Assembly (NCBI GenBank): GCA_963730315.1
Contig: CAVSRD010000009.1
Location: forward strand, 12,615 to 76,614
Length of the DNA stretch: 64,000 nt
Source: VRUE01 sp963730315
Lineage (GTDB): Bacteria > Actinomycetota > Thermoleophilia > Solirubrobacterales > 70-9
Direction: 5' to 3'
Both the position numbers and the translations under genes were made by a program. Of the stretch, positions 20,834 to 29,903 are shown one piece after another; the first letter of the stretch is position 1, and each line of letters opens with the position of its first letter. Below the pieces are notes generated by a model. It saw only the letters and a list, made by a program, of their open reading frames with translations. It ran no database searches and was not told the origin of the DNA.

Positions 20834-22063
20834 CTAGTCGAGCCCGGCGGGCCCGAGGTGGCCGCCCTCGCGCTCCTCGAGCCCGACCCGGCGCGCCATC
20901 CAGCGCGCCCCGAGCGTGTCGGTCAGCCCGTGGGCGGCGATCGAGGCGATGATCGCAAAGGCGGCGACGTCGAAGATCTCCTCCCCGTCCGGGACGTTCG
21001 ACTTGACGACCAGCAGCGCGAACAGCATCGAGGCGACCCCCTTCGGGCCGAACCAGGCCATGAACGCCTTCTGCGGTCGCGGCAGGCCGGTGCGGACGAA
21101 GGAGAGCAGCACCGCGGCGGGGCGGGCGACGATCAGGGCGAAGGCGATGAACAGGACCAGCGGCGGCACCGAGTGGTGGAAGCCGGTGGCGACGATCAGG
21201 GCGCCGAAGACGAAGAAGGTCAGCACCTGGAAGATCGCGCTGGCGTTCTCGGCGAACTCGACGAAGCCCTCGGGCACTTCGTGCTCGGCGGCGCCGAGGG
21301 CGATCCCGCAGACGAAAGCGGCGATCAGCCCGTTGCCGATCGTGGCCTCCGCGAGCCCGAAGGCGGCCAGGGCGAAGCCGATCGAGTAGATCCCCTCGTA
21401 GCGCGGCGTCAGCCCGCCGCCGGGCAGGCGGTGGTGGAGGCGGCCGCCGAGCCAGCCGAGCGCCACGCCGATCGCCGCCCCGACCAGCGCCTCGCCGGCC
21501 AGCTTCGCCGCTTCGCCGCCGGGATCGCCGCCCGGGCCGGCGAGGACGAGGAAGAAGAGCACGAACGGCAGCGCCAGGCCGTCGTTCAGCCCCGACTCCA
21601 GGTTGAGCGTGTGGCGGACCGTGCTCGGCACCAGCGGGGAGGTGACGACGGCCGAGGTGACGACCGGGTCGGTCGGCGAGAGCACCGCGGCCAGCAGGAA
21701 CGCCTCCGCCCAGTCGAGGCTGGGGAAGAGCGCCTTCGCGGCGAGCGCCAGCAGCACCATCGTGATCGGCATCGCGATCACCAGCGCCCGCGCGACCGGG
21801 CTCCAGTGGCGGCGCAGCAGCTCCTGCTCGACGAACATCCCGTCAGAGAACAGGGTGAGGATGAGCGCCAGCTCGATCAGCTCGACGATCGACTGGTCGG
21901 TGGGGTCGACGCTGACCACGTTGGCCGCGGCGAGCACGATCCCCAACCCGACGGAGAGCACCGAGGCCGAGAGCACCGTGCCCCGGATCACCCCGGAGAG
22001 CGCCGCGACGACCGCCAGCAGCGCCCCGAACAGCAGAACCGCTCCGCCGAATCCGATGTCCAT
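20834..22063 (-). CDS. CPA1-type Na+(K+)/H+ antiporter (NhaP-like)
   Basis: 409 residues with about twelve membrane segments. LSPTDPVVTSAVV matches the TD/PTDP ion-site helix of CPA1 antiporters, and LNLESGLNDGLALPFVLFF is the SGxND signature of the next core helix. It exchanges monovalent cations for protons at the membrane. The ATG at 22063 was chosen because the first helix starts directly after it; the 29 residues upstream run into the intergenic region. It is divergent from an SLC13/ArsB-like carrier 68 bases away. Confidence 0.9.
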   Translation of the reverse strand: MDIGFGGAVLLFGALLAVVAALSGVIRGTVLSASVLSVGLGIVLAAANVVSVDPTDQSIVELIELALILTLFSDGMFVEQELLRRHWSPVARALVIAMPITMVLLALAAKALFPSLDWAEAFLLAAVLSPTDPVVTSAVVTSPLVPSTVRHTLNLESGLNDGLALPFVLFFLVLAGPGGDPGGEAAKLAGEALVGAAIGVALGWLGGRLHHRLPGGGLTPRYEGIYSIGFALAAFGLAEATIGNGLIAAFVCGIALGAAEHEVPEGFVEFAENASAIFQVLTFFVFGALIVATGFHHSVPPLVLFIAFALIVARPAAVLLSFVRTGLPRPQKAFMAWFGPKGVASMLFALLVVKSNVPDGEEIFDVAAFAIIASIAAHGLTDTLGARWMARRVGLEEREGGHLGPAGLD

Positions 22064-22114
22064 GCCTGGCTTATATGCGCTCGGAGCCACCCGGTGCGGC
22101 GAGGTCGCGTGCCG

Positions 22115-22120
22115 TAGGCT
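22115..22120 (+). promoter_or_regulatory. -10 box of the SLC13/ArsB-like carrier gene
   Basis: TAGGCT, 11 bases before the ATG at 22132. Confidence 0.35.
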
Positions 22121-22131
22121 GCGGCTGGCGA

Positions 22132-23403
22132 ATGGCAGTTGCGGTCGCAACCTTCCTGATCGTGCTGGGCGTGATCGCCAGCGAGAGGATGCATCGCACG
22201 AACGTGGCGCTGCTCGGCGCCGCGGTTGTCGTGCTGTTCGTCGGCGACTTCTCCCAGGAGCAGGCGGTCGAGTCGATCGACTTCAACACGATCGGGCTGC
22301 TGACCGGGATGATGATCCTCGTCTACCTGACCCAGCAGACCGGCGTCTACGACTTCGTCGCGATCCGCGCCGGACAGCTCTCCGGGGGACGCTCGTTCGC
22401 GGTCACGATGAGCCTCGCCGGCACGACCGCGATCCTCTCCGCCCTCCTCGACAACCTGACGACGATCCTGCTGGTCGCGCCCATCACCTTCCTGCTCGCC
22501 GACACGCTCGACATCGAGGCGGTGCCGCTGCTGATCATCGAGGTTGTCGCGTCCAACGTCGGCGGCACCGCGACTCTGATCGGCGATCCGCCGAACATCA
22601 TCATCGCCAGCGCCACCGGCCTCGGCTTCAACGCGTTCATCGTCAATCTGGCGCCGATCGTGCTCCTCGTCTTCGCCCTGGTCGTGCCGCTGCTCCACGT
22701 CGTCTTCCGCCGCCGTCTGCGGGTCGAGGAGGGCAGCCGGGAGGCGTTGATGGGGCTCGACGCCGCCGCCTCGATCCGCGACGCCGCCGAGCTGCGCCGC
22801 ACCGGGCCGGTCCTGCTGGCGACGGTGCTCGCCTTCTTCGTCCACCAGGCGCTGCACATCGAGCCGGCCACGGTGGCGCTGACCGGCGCAGCCGTGGCAC
22901 TGCTGGTCACCCGGATCGACCTCGAGCAGGCCCTCTCGCACGTCGAGTGGCCGACCCTCTTTTTCTTCCTCGCCCTGTTCGTGATGGTCGGGGCGCTGGA
23001 GGCGACCGGGGCGATCGCCGAGGTCGCCGAAGCGGTCAAGGACGTCACCGGGGGCGATCGCACCGCGGAGCTGGTCGGGATCGCCTGGGTCGCCGCCGCC
23101 GGCTCCGCCGTGGTCGACAACATCCCCTTCACGACGGCGATGGTCCCGGTGGTGAAGGACATCCAGGCGGCGGCGAGGGCGGGCGGCGACGACGCCTACT
23201 GGTGGGCGCTGTCGCTGGGCGCCTGCTTCGGCGGCAACGCGACCCTGATCGCCGCCGGCGCCAACGTCGCCGCGGCCGGGATGGCGGAGCGGGCGGGGAC
23301 GCCGATCGGGTTCGTCGCCTTCCTCCGCGTCGGCCTGCCGGCGACGATCCTCTCGGTCGCCCTCGCAACCGCGTACATTGCGATCCGTTACGTCCTGCTG
23401 TGA
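22132..23403 (+). CDS. ArsB/NhaD/CitT superfamily anion or Na+/H+ carrier
   Basis: 423 residues with about eleven hydrophobic segments arranged as an inverted repeat. The two halves carry the matching motifs SALLDNLTTILL / SAVVDNIPFTTAM and NVGGTATLIGDPPNI / FGGNATLIAAGANV, typical of the ion transporter superfamily, including the E. coli YbiR group. Substrate could be anions, arsenite or Na+/H+. The ATG at 22132 was preferred to 22075 because the first helix follows directly. A CBS protein follows after 23 bases and may control it. Confidence 0.88.
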   Translation: MAVAVATFLIVLGVIASERMHRTNVALLGAAVVVLFVGDFSQEQAVESIDFNTIGLLTGMMILVYLTQQTGVYDFVAIRAGQLSGGRSFAVTMSLAGTTAILSALLDNLTTILLVAPITFLLADTLDIEAVPLLIIEVVASNVGGTATLIGDPPNIIIASATGLGFNAFIVNLAPIVLLVFALVVPLLHVVFRRRLRVEEGSREALMGLDAAASIRDAAELRRTGPVLLATVLAFFVHQALHIEPATVALTGAAVALLVTRIDLEQALSHVEWPTLFFFLALFVMVGALEATGAIAEVAEAVKDVTGGDRTAELVGIAWVAAAGSAVVDNIPFTTAMVPVVKDIQAAARAGGDDAYWWALSLGACFGGNATLIAAGANVAAAGMAERAGTPIGFVAFLRVGLPATILSVALATAYIAIRYVLL

Positions 23404-23426
23404 GGGGAACCGAGGGAGGAGCGCCG

Positions 23427-23903
23427 ATGCAAGGCTCGATCGTCAAGCAGACCCTCAGGGAGGTCGAGCCCCTCGGGGCCGACGAGCCGATCGGCACGGC
23501 GGCGCGGCGGGTGATCGAGGCCGGCCTGCCTGCGCTGCCCGCGGTCGAGCGTGACGGCGCCTTCGCCGGGGTCTTCGGCGAGCGCGAGTTCATGAAGGCG
23601 CTGTTCCCAGGCTACGTCGGCGAGCTGGCCTCGGCGGCGATGATCTCCCGCTCGGTCGACGAGGCGATCGAGCGGCGCGCCGACTGCGCCGTGCAGCCGA
23701 TCCGCCCCTGGCTGACCACCGACCGGGTCCTGGCCGAGGACGACTCCTCCGACACCCACTTGGCCGAGCTCTTCATCCACCACCGCGTGCCGATCGTCCC
23801 GGTCGCCGCCGCCGGTCGCGTCCACGGTGTGGTCGCCCGCAGCGACTTTTTCGCCGCGCTGGTCGTCCGCCTCGGCACGATCCTCGAGGATCTGGAAGAC
23901 TAG
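23427..23903 (+). CDS. CBS domain-pair protein
   Basis: 158 residues forming two CBS motifs (about 10-65 and 92-150), with AGLPALPAVERDGAFAG and HHRVPIVPVAAAGRVHG as the clearest parts. CBS pairs usually bind adenine nucleotides and regulate attached or neighbouring proteins. A GGGAGGA Shine-Dalgarno site 8 bases before the ATG and the 23-base gap from the upstream carrier indicate an operon, so it may sense energy state for that transporter. The frame is open far upstream but only as a shadow. Confidence 0.85.
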   Translation: MQGSIVKQTLREVEPLGADEPIGTAARRVIEAGLPALPAVERDGAFAGVFGEREFMKALFPGYVGELASAAMISRSVDEAIERRADCAVQPIRPWLTTDRVLAEDDSSDTHLAELFIHHRVPIVPVAAAGRVHGVVARSDFFAALVVRLGTILEDLED

Positions 23904-23909
23904 TGCTGG

Positions 23910-23943
23910 GCATCATGACAGCAACCTGGTGATGCTATGATGC
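23910..23943 (+). promoter_or_regulatory. candidate VapB operator over the vapBC promoter
   Basis: GCATCA (23910) pairs with TGATGC (23930), and ATGATGC (23937) repeats the half site once more. The last copy overlaps TATGAT (23936-23941), a -10 box 6 bases before the vapB ATG. This is the usual arrangement for toxin-antitoxin autorepression. Confidence 0.5.
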
Positions 23944-23947
23944 CTTC

Positions 23948-24208
23948 ATGCGGACCACCGTCACCCTCGACCCGGACGTCGCGGCGAAGCTGAAACAGGC
24001 GGCGCACGAGCGGGGAATCTCGTTCAAGGAGGCGCTCAACGCCACCGTCCGGCGCGGGTTCGAGAGGAGCGAGAGGAAGGCGCAGCCCTATCGGGTCCGC
24101 GCACGAGATCTCGGGGTACGGCCCGGCGTCAATCTCGACAAGGCCCTGCAGCTGGCCGGTGAGCTCGAAGACGCCGAGACCCTGAGGAAGCTCCAGCTGC
24201 GCAAGTGA
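23948..24208 (+). CDS. vapB: VapB-type ribbon-helix-helix antitoxin
   Basis: 86 residues. MRTTVTLDPDVAAKLKQAA forms the beta-strand and first helix of a ribbon-helix-helix domain; KEALNATVRRGFE is the second helix. The C-terminal 40 residues would wrap the toxin. It should neutralise the VapC encoded next and repress the operon through the repeats directly upstream. Its stop overlaps the GTG start of vapC (GTGA). Confidence 0.87.
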   Translation: MRTTVTLDPDVAAKLKQAAHERGISFKEALNATVRRGFERSERKAQPYRVRARDLGVRPGVNLDKALQLAGELEDAETLRKLQLRK

Positions 24209-24633
24209 AGCTGCCCGACCTCAATCTCCTGCTCTATGCGGTCAACACGGGGTCGCCGCATCACGAGCGCGCGAAACTCTGGATTGAGCACACTCTCTCC
24301 GGAACGGAGGCGGTCGGCTTCGCCTGGCTCGTCCTGCTCGGGTTCATCCGAATCTCAACCAATCCGGCCGCGCTCGAACGCCCGCTTTCGTCCTCCGAGT
24401 CCATCGACTACGTCGACGAGTGGCTTGCGCCACCCATCGCCACGATCGTCCAACCCACCTCTCAACACACCACCGTCCTTCGCCGCCTGCTGGATTCGGT
24501 AGGCACGGCCGGGAACCTGACAAGCGACGCGCACCTGGCGGCATTGGCAATCGAGCACGGTGGCGAGCTGTGCTCCGGCGATGCCGACTTCTCACGCTTC
24601 GAGGGTCTGCGCTGGACCGACCCGCTGCGCTGA
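24205..24633 (+). CDS. vapC: VapC-type PIN domain toxin
   Basis: 142 residues, a PIN ribonuclease. The first conserved acid is in LPDLNLLLYAVN, the later ones in NLTSDAHLAALAIEHG and CSGDADFSRF; the ILVLL-type core is typical of VapC. It probably cuts a tRNA or rRNA when free of VapB. The GTG start at 24205 overlaps the antitoxin stop, ensuring balanced synthesis. Convergent with asd, 7 bases apart. Confidence 0.88.
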   Translation: MKLPDLNLLLYAVNTGSPHHERAKLWIEHTLSGTEAVGFAWLVLLGFIRISTNPAALERPLSSSESIDYVDEWLAPPIATIVQPTSQHTTVLRRLLDSVGTAGNLTSDAHLAALAIEHGGELCSGDADFSRFEGLRWTDPLR

Positions 24634-24640
24634 GACCGCC

Positions 24641-25666
24641 TCAGCGCAACAGGTCGCGCTCGACCAGCAGCTCGGCGATCTGCACCGCGTTGGTCGCGGC
24701 GCCCTTGCGCAGGTTGTCGGAGACGATCCAGAGGTCGAGGGCGCGCTCGTTGCCCGGATCGCGGCGGATGCGGCCGACGAACACGTCGTCGCGACCCTCC
24801 GCCTCGGTCGCCAGCGGGTAGCGGGCGGCGGCGGGATCGTCGATCACCGTGACCCCGGGCGCCGCGGCGAGCAGCTCGCGAGCCCGCTCCGGATCGAGCG
24901 GATCGCGCGTCTCCACGTTGACCGCCTCGGAGTGGCCGGTGACGACCGGCACGCGGACGCAGGTCGCGCTGACCCTGATCGACTCGTCGCCGAGGATCTT
25001 GCGCGTCTCGTTGATCAGCTTGCGCTCCTCGTCGGTGTGGTCGTCGCCCGTGGGGAAGCCGCCCGCCTGCGGCAGCGCGTTGAAGGCGATCCGGTGCGGG
25101 TACACGGAGGCGATCGGGTCGTGCTCGTCGAGCATTGCCCTCGACTGGCCGAGCAGCTCGTCGATCGCCTCCCTGCCGGTGCCGGAGACCGCCTGGTAGG
25201 TGGAGATCACCAGGCGCTCGATCCCGGCGGCATCATAGAGCGGCTTCAGCGCGACGACCATCTGCATGGTCGAGCAGTTCGGGTTGGCGACGATGCCGGC
25301 GTGGCCGCCCAGTGCATCGGGGTTGACCTCGGCTACGACCAGCGGCACGTCGTCGTGCATGCGCCAGTGGCTGGTGTTGTCGACCACCACGGCGCCCGCC
25401 TCGACCAGCCGCGGCGTCCACTCGGCGCTGACCGCGGCCCCGGCCGAGGAGAGCACGAGGTCGAGTCCCTGGATCGTCTCGTCGCTCAGCGGCCGCACCT
25501 CCAGCTCCTCCTCGCCCCACTCGATCGCCTTGCCGGCGGAGCGCTCCGAGGCGAACGGGACCACCGCGGACGCGGGGAAGCCGCGTTCCGCGAGCAGCTC
25601 GAGGATCGTCGTCCCGACCAGCCCGGTCGCGCCCAGCACTCCGACTCTGTACCCGTCGCCCGTCAT
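24641..25666 (-). CDS. asd: aspartate-semialdehyde dehydrogenase
   Basis: 341 residues. VGVLGATGLVGTTIL is the NADP-binding loop; IVANPNCSTMQMV contains the active-site Cys; VTGHSEAVNVE contains the catalytic His. It reduces aspartyl phosphate on the way to lysine, methionine, threonine and diaminopimelate. It follows lysC by 23 bases, so both enzymes of the first two steps are co-transcribed. The upstream open frame runs through lysC and is not real; the ATG at 25666 gives the normal N-terminus. Confidence 0.96.
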   Translation of the reverse strand: MTGDGYRVGVLGATGLVGTTILELLAERGFPASAVVPFASERSAGKAIEWGEEELEVRPLSDETIQGLDLVLSSAGAAVSAEWTPRLVEAGAVVVDNTSHWRMHDDVPLVVAEVNPDALGGHAGIVANPNCSTMQMVVALKPLYDAAGIERLVISTYQAVSGTGREAIDELLGQSRAMLDEHDPIASVYPHRIAFNALPQAGGFPTGDDHTDEERKLINETRKILGDESIRVSATCVRVPVVTGHSEAVNVETRDPLDPERARELLAAAPGVTVIDDPAAARYPLATEAEGRDDVFVGRIRRDPGNERALDLWIVSDNLRKGAATNAVQIAELLVERDLLR

Positions 25667-25689
25667 CGATCCGAGTATGACGGCCGCGG

Positions 25690-26988
25690 TCAGCCGCTGA
25701 CCGTGGGCCGGTGCTCGGCGCCCATCGGCTGCTCGGCGCGAACCGCCCCGGCGCCCAGCTCGAACGCCTCGTGCAGGGCGCCGACCGCGTCCGGGACGCG
25801 GTCGGCGGCGATGACGCAAGAGATCTTGATCGGCGAGGTGGAGATCATCTCGATGTTGATCCCCTGGTCGCCCAGCACCGCGAACACCTTGGCGGCGACC
25901 CCGGGGTGGGAGCGCATGCCGGCGCCGACGATCGAGACCTTGCCGATCCGCTCGTCGGTGCGCACGCCCTCGCTGACCTCGAGCCCGGCAACGGTATCGG
26001 TGGCGGCGCCCAGGTCGGAGCGGTCGACCGTGAAGGAGAGGTCGGCGAGCGCGTCGTCGCCGACCGGCTCGTTCTGGATGATCACGTCGACGTTGATCCC
26101 GGCCTCGGCGAGGGCGGTGAAGATCCTGCCGGCGACGCCCGGCTCGTCGTTGACGCCGGTCAGCGTCACCCGCGCCTCGGCCTCGGAGTGGGTCACTGCG
26201 GTTACGAACGGCTGCTCCACGGTCTGCCTCTCGCTCTCCTCCTCGCTGACCACGAGGGTACCGGGGCCGTCCTCGAAGCTGCTGCGGCAGTGGATGCGAA
26301 CGCCGTTGTTGCGCGCGTACTCGACCGATCGAAGCTGCAGCACCTTGGCCCCGGAGGCCGCCATCTCCAGCATCTCCTCGTATGAGGCGACCGGCAGCTT
26401 GCGCGCCCCGGGGACGATCCGCGGATCGGCGCTGAACACGCCGGCGACGTCGGTGTAGATCTCGCAGACCCGCGCCTCCAGCGCGGCGGCGAGCGCGACG
26501 GCCGTGGTGTCGGAGCCGCCCCGGCCCAGCGTGGTGACGTCGTGGCTGTCGGTCGAGACCCCCTGGAAGCCGGCGACGAGAACGATCCGGTCCTCCTCCA
26601 GGGTCTCGCGGATCCGCTCGGCCCGCACGTCGATGATCTTCGCCCTGGTGTGGGAGGAGTCGGTGACGATCCCCGCCTGCGAGCCGGTCAGCGAGATCGC
26701 CTCGTGGCCGAGGTCGTGGATCGCCATCGCGCAGAGCGCGCAGGAGATCCGCTCTCCGGTCGAGAGCAGCATGTCCATCTCCCGCTCCACCGGTCGCGCG
26801 GAGATCTCCAGCGCCTGCGCGACCAGCTCGTCGGTCGTCTTGCCGCGCGCCGAGAGCACCGCGACGACCCGGTCGCCGGCCTCGCGCGCCGCGACGATCC
26901 GCCGCGCCGCGCGCTTGATCTGCTCGGCGCCGGCGACCGAGGTGCCGCCGAACTTCATCACGACGATGTCGGACTTCCGCTGATTCAT
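25690..26988 (-). CDS. lysC: aspartate kinase
   Basis: 432 residues. VVMKFGGTSVAGAEQIK is the ATP/aspartate-binding start; TTLGRGGSDTTAVALA is the second kinase motif. Two ACT domains follow (about 270-420), including VNDEPGVAGRIFTALAEAG, which in actinobacteria mediate feedback by lysine and threonine. It phosphorylates aspartate. The start at 26988 agrees with homologues better than the one 22 codons upstream; TATCCT lies 12 bases before it. Operon with asd. An internal start producing a separate ACT-domain beta subunit, as known in related enzymes, cannot be excluded. Confidence 0.96.
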   Translation of the reverse strand: MNQRKSDIVVMKFGGTSVAGAEQIKRAARRIVAAREAGDRVVAVLSARGKTTDELVAQALEISARPVEREMDMLLSTGERISCALCAMAIHDLGHEAISLTGSQAGIVTDSSHTRAKIIDVRAERIRETLEEDRIVLVAGFQGVSTDSHDVTTLGRGGSDTTAVALAAALEARVCEIYTDVAGVFSADPRIVPGARKLPVASYEEMLEMAASGAKVLQLRSVEYARNNGVRIHCRSSFEDGPGTLVVSEEESERQTVEQPFVTAVTHSEAEARVTLTGVNDEPGVAGRIFTALAEAGINVDVIIQNEPVGDDALADLSFTVDRSDLGAATDTVAGLEVSEGVRTDERIGKVSIVGAGMRSHPGVAAKVFAVLGDQGINIEMISTSPIKISCVIAADRVPDAVGALHEAFELGAGAVRAEQPMGAEHRPTVSG

Positions 26989-27000
26989 GGCGAGCGTCCG

Positions 27001-27006
27001 AGGATA
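27001..27006 (-). promoter_or_regulatory. -10 box of lysC-asd
   Basis: TATCCT on the minus strand, 12 bases before the ATG at 26988. Confidence 0.35.
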
Positions 27007-27062
27007 GTCGGGCCCGGTGAACGCCGGGCAAATGAGGAGCGTGAACAAGATCACGCTTCGTG

Positions 27063-27081
27063 ATATATCGAGGCGATATAT
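27063..27081 (+). promoter_or_regulatory. PadR-type operator overlapping the padR-mmpL promoter
   Basis: ATATATCG-AGG-CGATATAT, a perfect inverted repeat of 8-base arms with a 3-base centre. It lies 8 bases before the GTG at 27090. Its AT-rich right arm also contains the likely -10 sequence, so binding would block transcription. Confidence 0.7.
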
Positions 27082-27089
27082 ATAGACGC

Positions 27090-27644
27090 GTGGAGCTGAG
27101 CGCCACCGCCTACGTGATTCTCGGGATGGTCAGCCGGGAGGCGCGGTCGGGGTATGAGATCAAGGTCCTGGTCGACGAGACGACGCGGTTCTTCTGGGCA
27201 GCCAGCTACGGCCAGATCTATCCGGAGCTGAAACGGCTGGCGGAGGCGGGGCTGATCGAGGGGGCCGACGCTCCGCGCGGCAAGCGGAAGCGGACCGTCT
27301 ACGCGATCACGCCGCAGGGCGAAGCGGCGCTGAAGGAGTGGCTGCGGCAGCCGCCGGCGACCTATGAGCTGCGCGAGGAAGGGCTGCTGAAGCTGTTCTT
27401 CGCCGGCGTGCTGCCGCGCGAGGAAGCGGTCGAGGTCGTACGTTCGATGCGCGGCTACCGCGCCGGCCAAGCCGAGCAGCTGCGCGCCCTGGAGCCGAAG
27501 GCCAGGGAGAAGGAGGAGGCGGGCGAACCCTTCCCGCTGATCGTCCTACGAGGCGGGATCGAGTTCAACGAGCGGCTCGTCGAGTGGTGCGAGCGCACCG
27601 AGGCCGAGCTGCTCGAACTGGACACCCCGGAGCCGAGCCGCTGA
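27090..27644 (+). CDS. PadR family transcriptional regulator
   Basis: 184 residues. The winged helix (about 1-85) has the PadR features SGYEIKVLVDETTRFFWAAS and GQIYPELKRLAEAGLIEG; a C-terminal helical domain (about 95-180) gives dimerisation. The frame begins earlier with an ATG at 27060, but that would translate the operator; the GTG at 27090 removes this and starts at VELSATAYVILGM. It overlaps the MMPL exporter by TGATG, so it very probably represses that exporter and itself until a ligand binds. Confidence 0.9.
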   Translation: MELSATAYVILGMVSREARSGYEIKVLVDETTRFFWAASYGQIYPELKRLAEAGLIEGADAPRGKRKRTVYAITPQGEAALKEWLRQPPATYELREEGLLKLFFAGVLPREEAVEVVRSMRGYRAGQAEQLRALEPKAREKEEAGEPFPLIVLRGGIEFNERLVEWCERTEAELLELDTPEPSR

Positions 27645-29806
27645 TGTTCGACGCCCTCGCCCGGATCGCCGACGGCAACGCCCGCCGGGTCGGGCTTCTC
27701 GCGATCGCCTTCTTCCTCCTCGCCGGCGCGCTCGGCGGCTCGGTCGCCTCCCGGCTCGACCCCTACGGTGCCGACGACCCCGCCACCGACGCCGTGAAGG
27801 CGCGGAAACGGCTCGAGGACGCCGGCCTGCGCGTGCCGGCGGTGGTGGTCCTCGTCGAGGACGCCCCGATCGCCACCCCCGCAACCCGCAGGCGGGTCGA
27901 GGAGCTGGAGGCGATCGTGGGTCGCCGCGGCGACGTCGCGACGGTGAGCGGCTGGTATGACACCCGCTCCCCGGCGTTCGTCTCCGGCGACCGCCGCTCG
28001 ACCTACTTCGCCGTCGCGCTGAAGCCGACCGGTGACAAGGCCTGGCAGGAAGCCGGCGCCGCGATCGCCGACCGCCTCTCCGGCCGGCCCGGCGTCCTGG
28101 TCGGCGGCGCCGCGGTGGCCCAGGAGCAGGTCAACAAGCAGATCGAGGAGGACCTGCGGAAGGCGGAGATGCTCGCCTTTCCGCTGCTCTTCCTGCTCTC
28201 CCTGCTCTTCTTCCGAAGCCTGGTGGCGGCGCTGCTGCCGCTGATGATCGGGCTGCTGGCGGTCGTCGGCACCCTGCTGGTCCTGCGGATCGCCAGCGAG
28301 TTCGCCTCGATCTCGATCTTCGCCCTCAACCTGACCACCGGCCTCGGGCTGGGGCTGGCGATCGACTACAGCCTCTTCGTCGTCTCCCGCTACCGGGAGG
28401 AGATCGCCAAGGACGGCCCCGGCCTTGCGGCGATGCGCCGCGTCCTCGCCACCGCGGGACGGACCGTTCTCTTCTCGGCGCTGACCGTCGCCGTCGCCCT
28501 CTCCTCGCTGCTCGTCTTCCCGCAGCGCTTCCTCTACTCGATGGGGCTGGGTGGCTCGCTCGTCGCGTTGCTCGCGGCGCTGATCGCGCTCACCGTGCTG
28601 CCGGCGGTGCTCACCCTGCTCGGGACCCGAGTCAACTCGCTCTCACCCCGTTTCCTGCGGCGCCGCGCGGAGGCCGACGCCCAGCCCGACCAGCGAGGCT
28701 TCTGGTACCGCCTCTCGCGCTTCGTGATGCGCCGCCCGATCCCGATCGCGACCCTCGCCACGCTGTTTCTGATCGTCCTCGGGCTGCCCTTCCTCGGCAT
28801 CAAGTTCAACTCGGTCGACCCGACCGTGCTGCCCAGGGAGGCGAGCGCCCGGCAGACCTACGACACGCTCAGCGAAGAGTTCCCGCCCTACCACGACACG
28901 CCGATCTGGATCGCCGTCGAAGGCGGCGGGCCGAGGGCCGCAGCCGCGGTCGCGGCCCGCGCGCGCCGGGTCGATGGCGTAGCCGAGGTGGCTCCCCCGC
29001 GCCGGCTCTCGCGCCGCGTCATCGCGATCGAGGCGATCTCCGCCAACCCGTTCAAATCCGAAGAGAGCCAGTCGACGGTCGCGGAGGTCCGCGAGATCTC
29101 CGCCCCGCCGGGCACCACCGTGCTGGTCGGCGGCGCGACCGCCGACTTCGTCGACTTCCAGGGGAGCCTCGGCCGCCACCTCCCGATCGCCTTCGCGATC
29201 ATCGTCGTCGCCACCCTCGTCATCCTCTTCCTGATGACCGGATCGGTGGTTCTGCCGGTCAAGTCGCTGATCATGAACGTGCTCAACCTGAGCGCCGTGT
29301 TCGGCCTGCTGGTGCTGATCTTCCAGGACGGGCGACTGGAAGGCCTCCTCGACTACACGGGCAGCGGGGCGATCGAGCAGACGATGCCGATCCTGCTCTT
29401 CGCCCTCGCCTTCGGCCTCTCCACCGACTACGCGGTCTTCCTGCTCTCGCGGATCAAGGAGGCGCGCGACGCCGGCGCCTCGGACTCCGAGTGCGTGGCC
29501 ATCGGGCTGGAGCGCACCGGGCGGATCGTCACGGCGGCGGCGCTGCTGTTCGCCGTCGCGATCGGCGCCTTCGCGACCTCCCAGATCATCGTCAACAAGG
29601 TGAACGGGGTCGGAACCGCGCTGGCCGTGCTGATCGATGCCAGCATCATCCGCGCCCTGCTCGTCCCCTCGCTGATGAGGCTGCTCGGCCGCTGGAACTG
29701 GTGGGCGCCGGCCCCGCTGCGCCGCCTGCACGAGCGGATCGGGCTGGGCGACGCGGCGCTGGCGGAGCCGGCCGCGCCTGCACCCGCATCACCGGATCTT
29801 CACTGA
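27644..29806 (+). CDS. MMPL/RND family transporter
   Basis: 720 residues, eleven to twelve membrane helices in two halves. Each half has the family proton-relay motif: GLAIDYSLFVVSRYREE near 250 and GLSTDYAVFLLSRIKEA near 605. Two extracytoplasmic loops (about 40-190 and 395-530) have the porter-domain fold typical of MmpL proteins. In mycobacteria relatives export lipids or drugs using the proton gradient. Its ATG shares a base with the padR stop, so its expression follows PadR. The substrate cannot be deduced. Confidence 0.93.
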   Translation: MFDALARIADGNARRVGLLAIAFFLLAGALGGSVASRLDPYGADDPATDAVKARKRLEDAGLRVPAVVVLVEDAPIATPATRRRVEELEAIVGRRGDVATVSGWYDTRSPAFVSGDRRSTYFAVALKPTGDKAWQEAGAAIADRLSGRPGVLVGGAAVAQEQVNKQIEEDLRKAEMLAFPLLFLLSLLFFRSLVAALLPLMIGLLAVVGTLLVLRIASEFASISIFALNLTTGLGLGLAIDYSLFVVSRYREEIAKDGPGLAAMRRVLATAGRTVLFSALTVAVALSSLLVFPQRFLYSMGLGGSLVALLAALIALTVLPAVLTLLGTRVNSLSPRFLRRRAEADAQPDQRGFWYRLSRFVMRRPIPIATLATLFLIVLGLPFLGIKFNSVDPTVLPREASARQTYDTLSEEFPPYHDTPIWIAVEGGGPRAAAAVAARARRVDGVAEVAPPRRLSRRVIAIEAISANPFKSEESQSTVAEVREISAPPGTTVLVGGATADFVDFQGSLGRHLPIAFAIIVVATLVILFLMTGSVVLPVKSLIMNVLNLSAVFGLLVLIFQDGRLEGLLDYTGSGAIEQTMPILLFALAFGLSTDYAVFLLSRIKEARDAGASDSECVAIGLERTGRIVTAAALLFAVAIGAFATSQIIVNKVNGVGTALAVLIDASIIRALLVPSLMRLLGRWNWWAPAPLRRLHERIGLGDAALAEPAAPAPASPDLH

Positions 29807-29903
29807 ATCGACGCAGAGCGACGCGCGGAGATCTGCCGGCTCGTCTGGGATGGCGAGAGGCGGCGGCGAGATCGATGGCGCGATCTTCGGCAGGAGACAG
29901 GAG

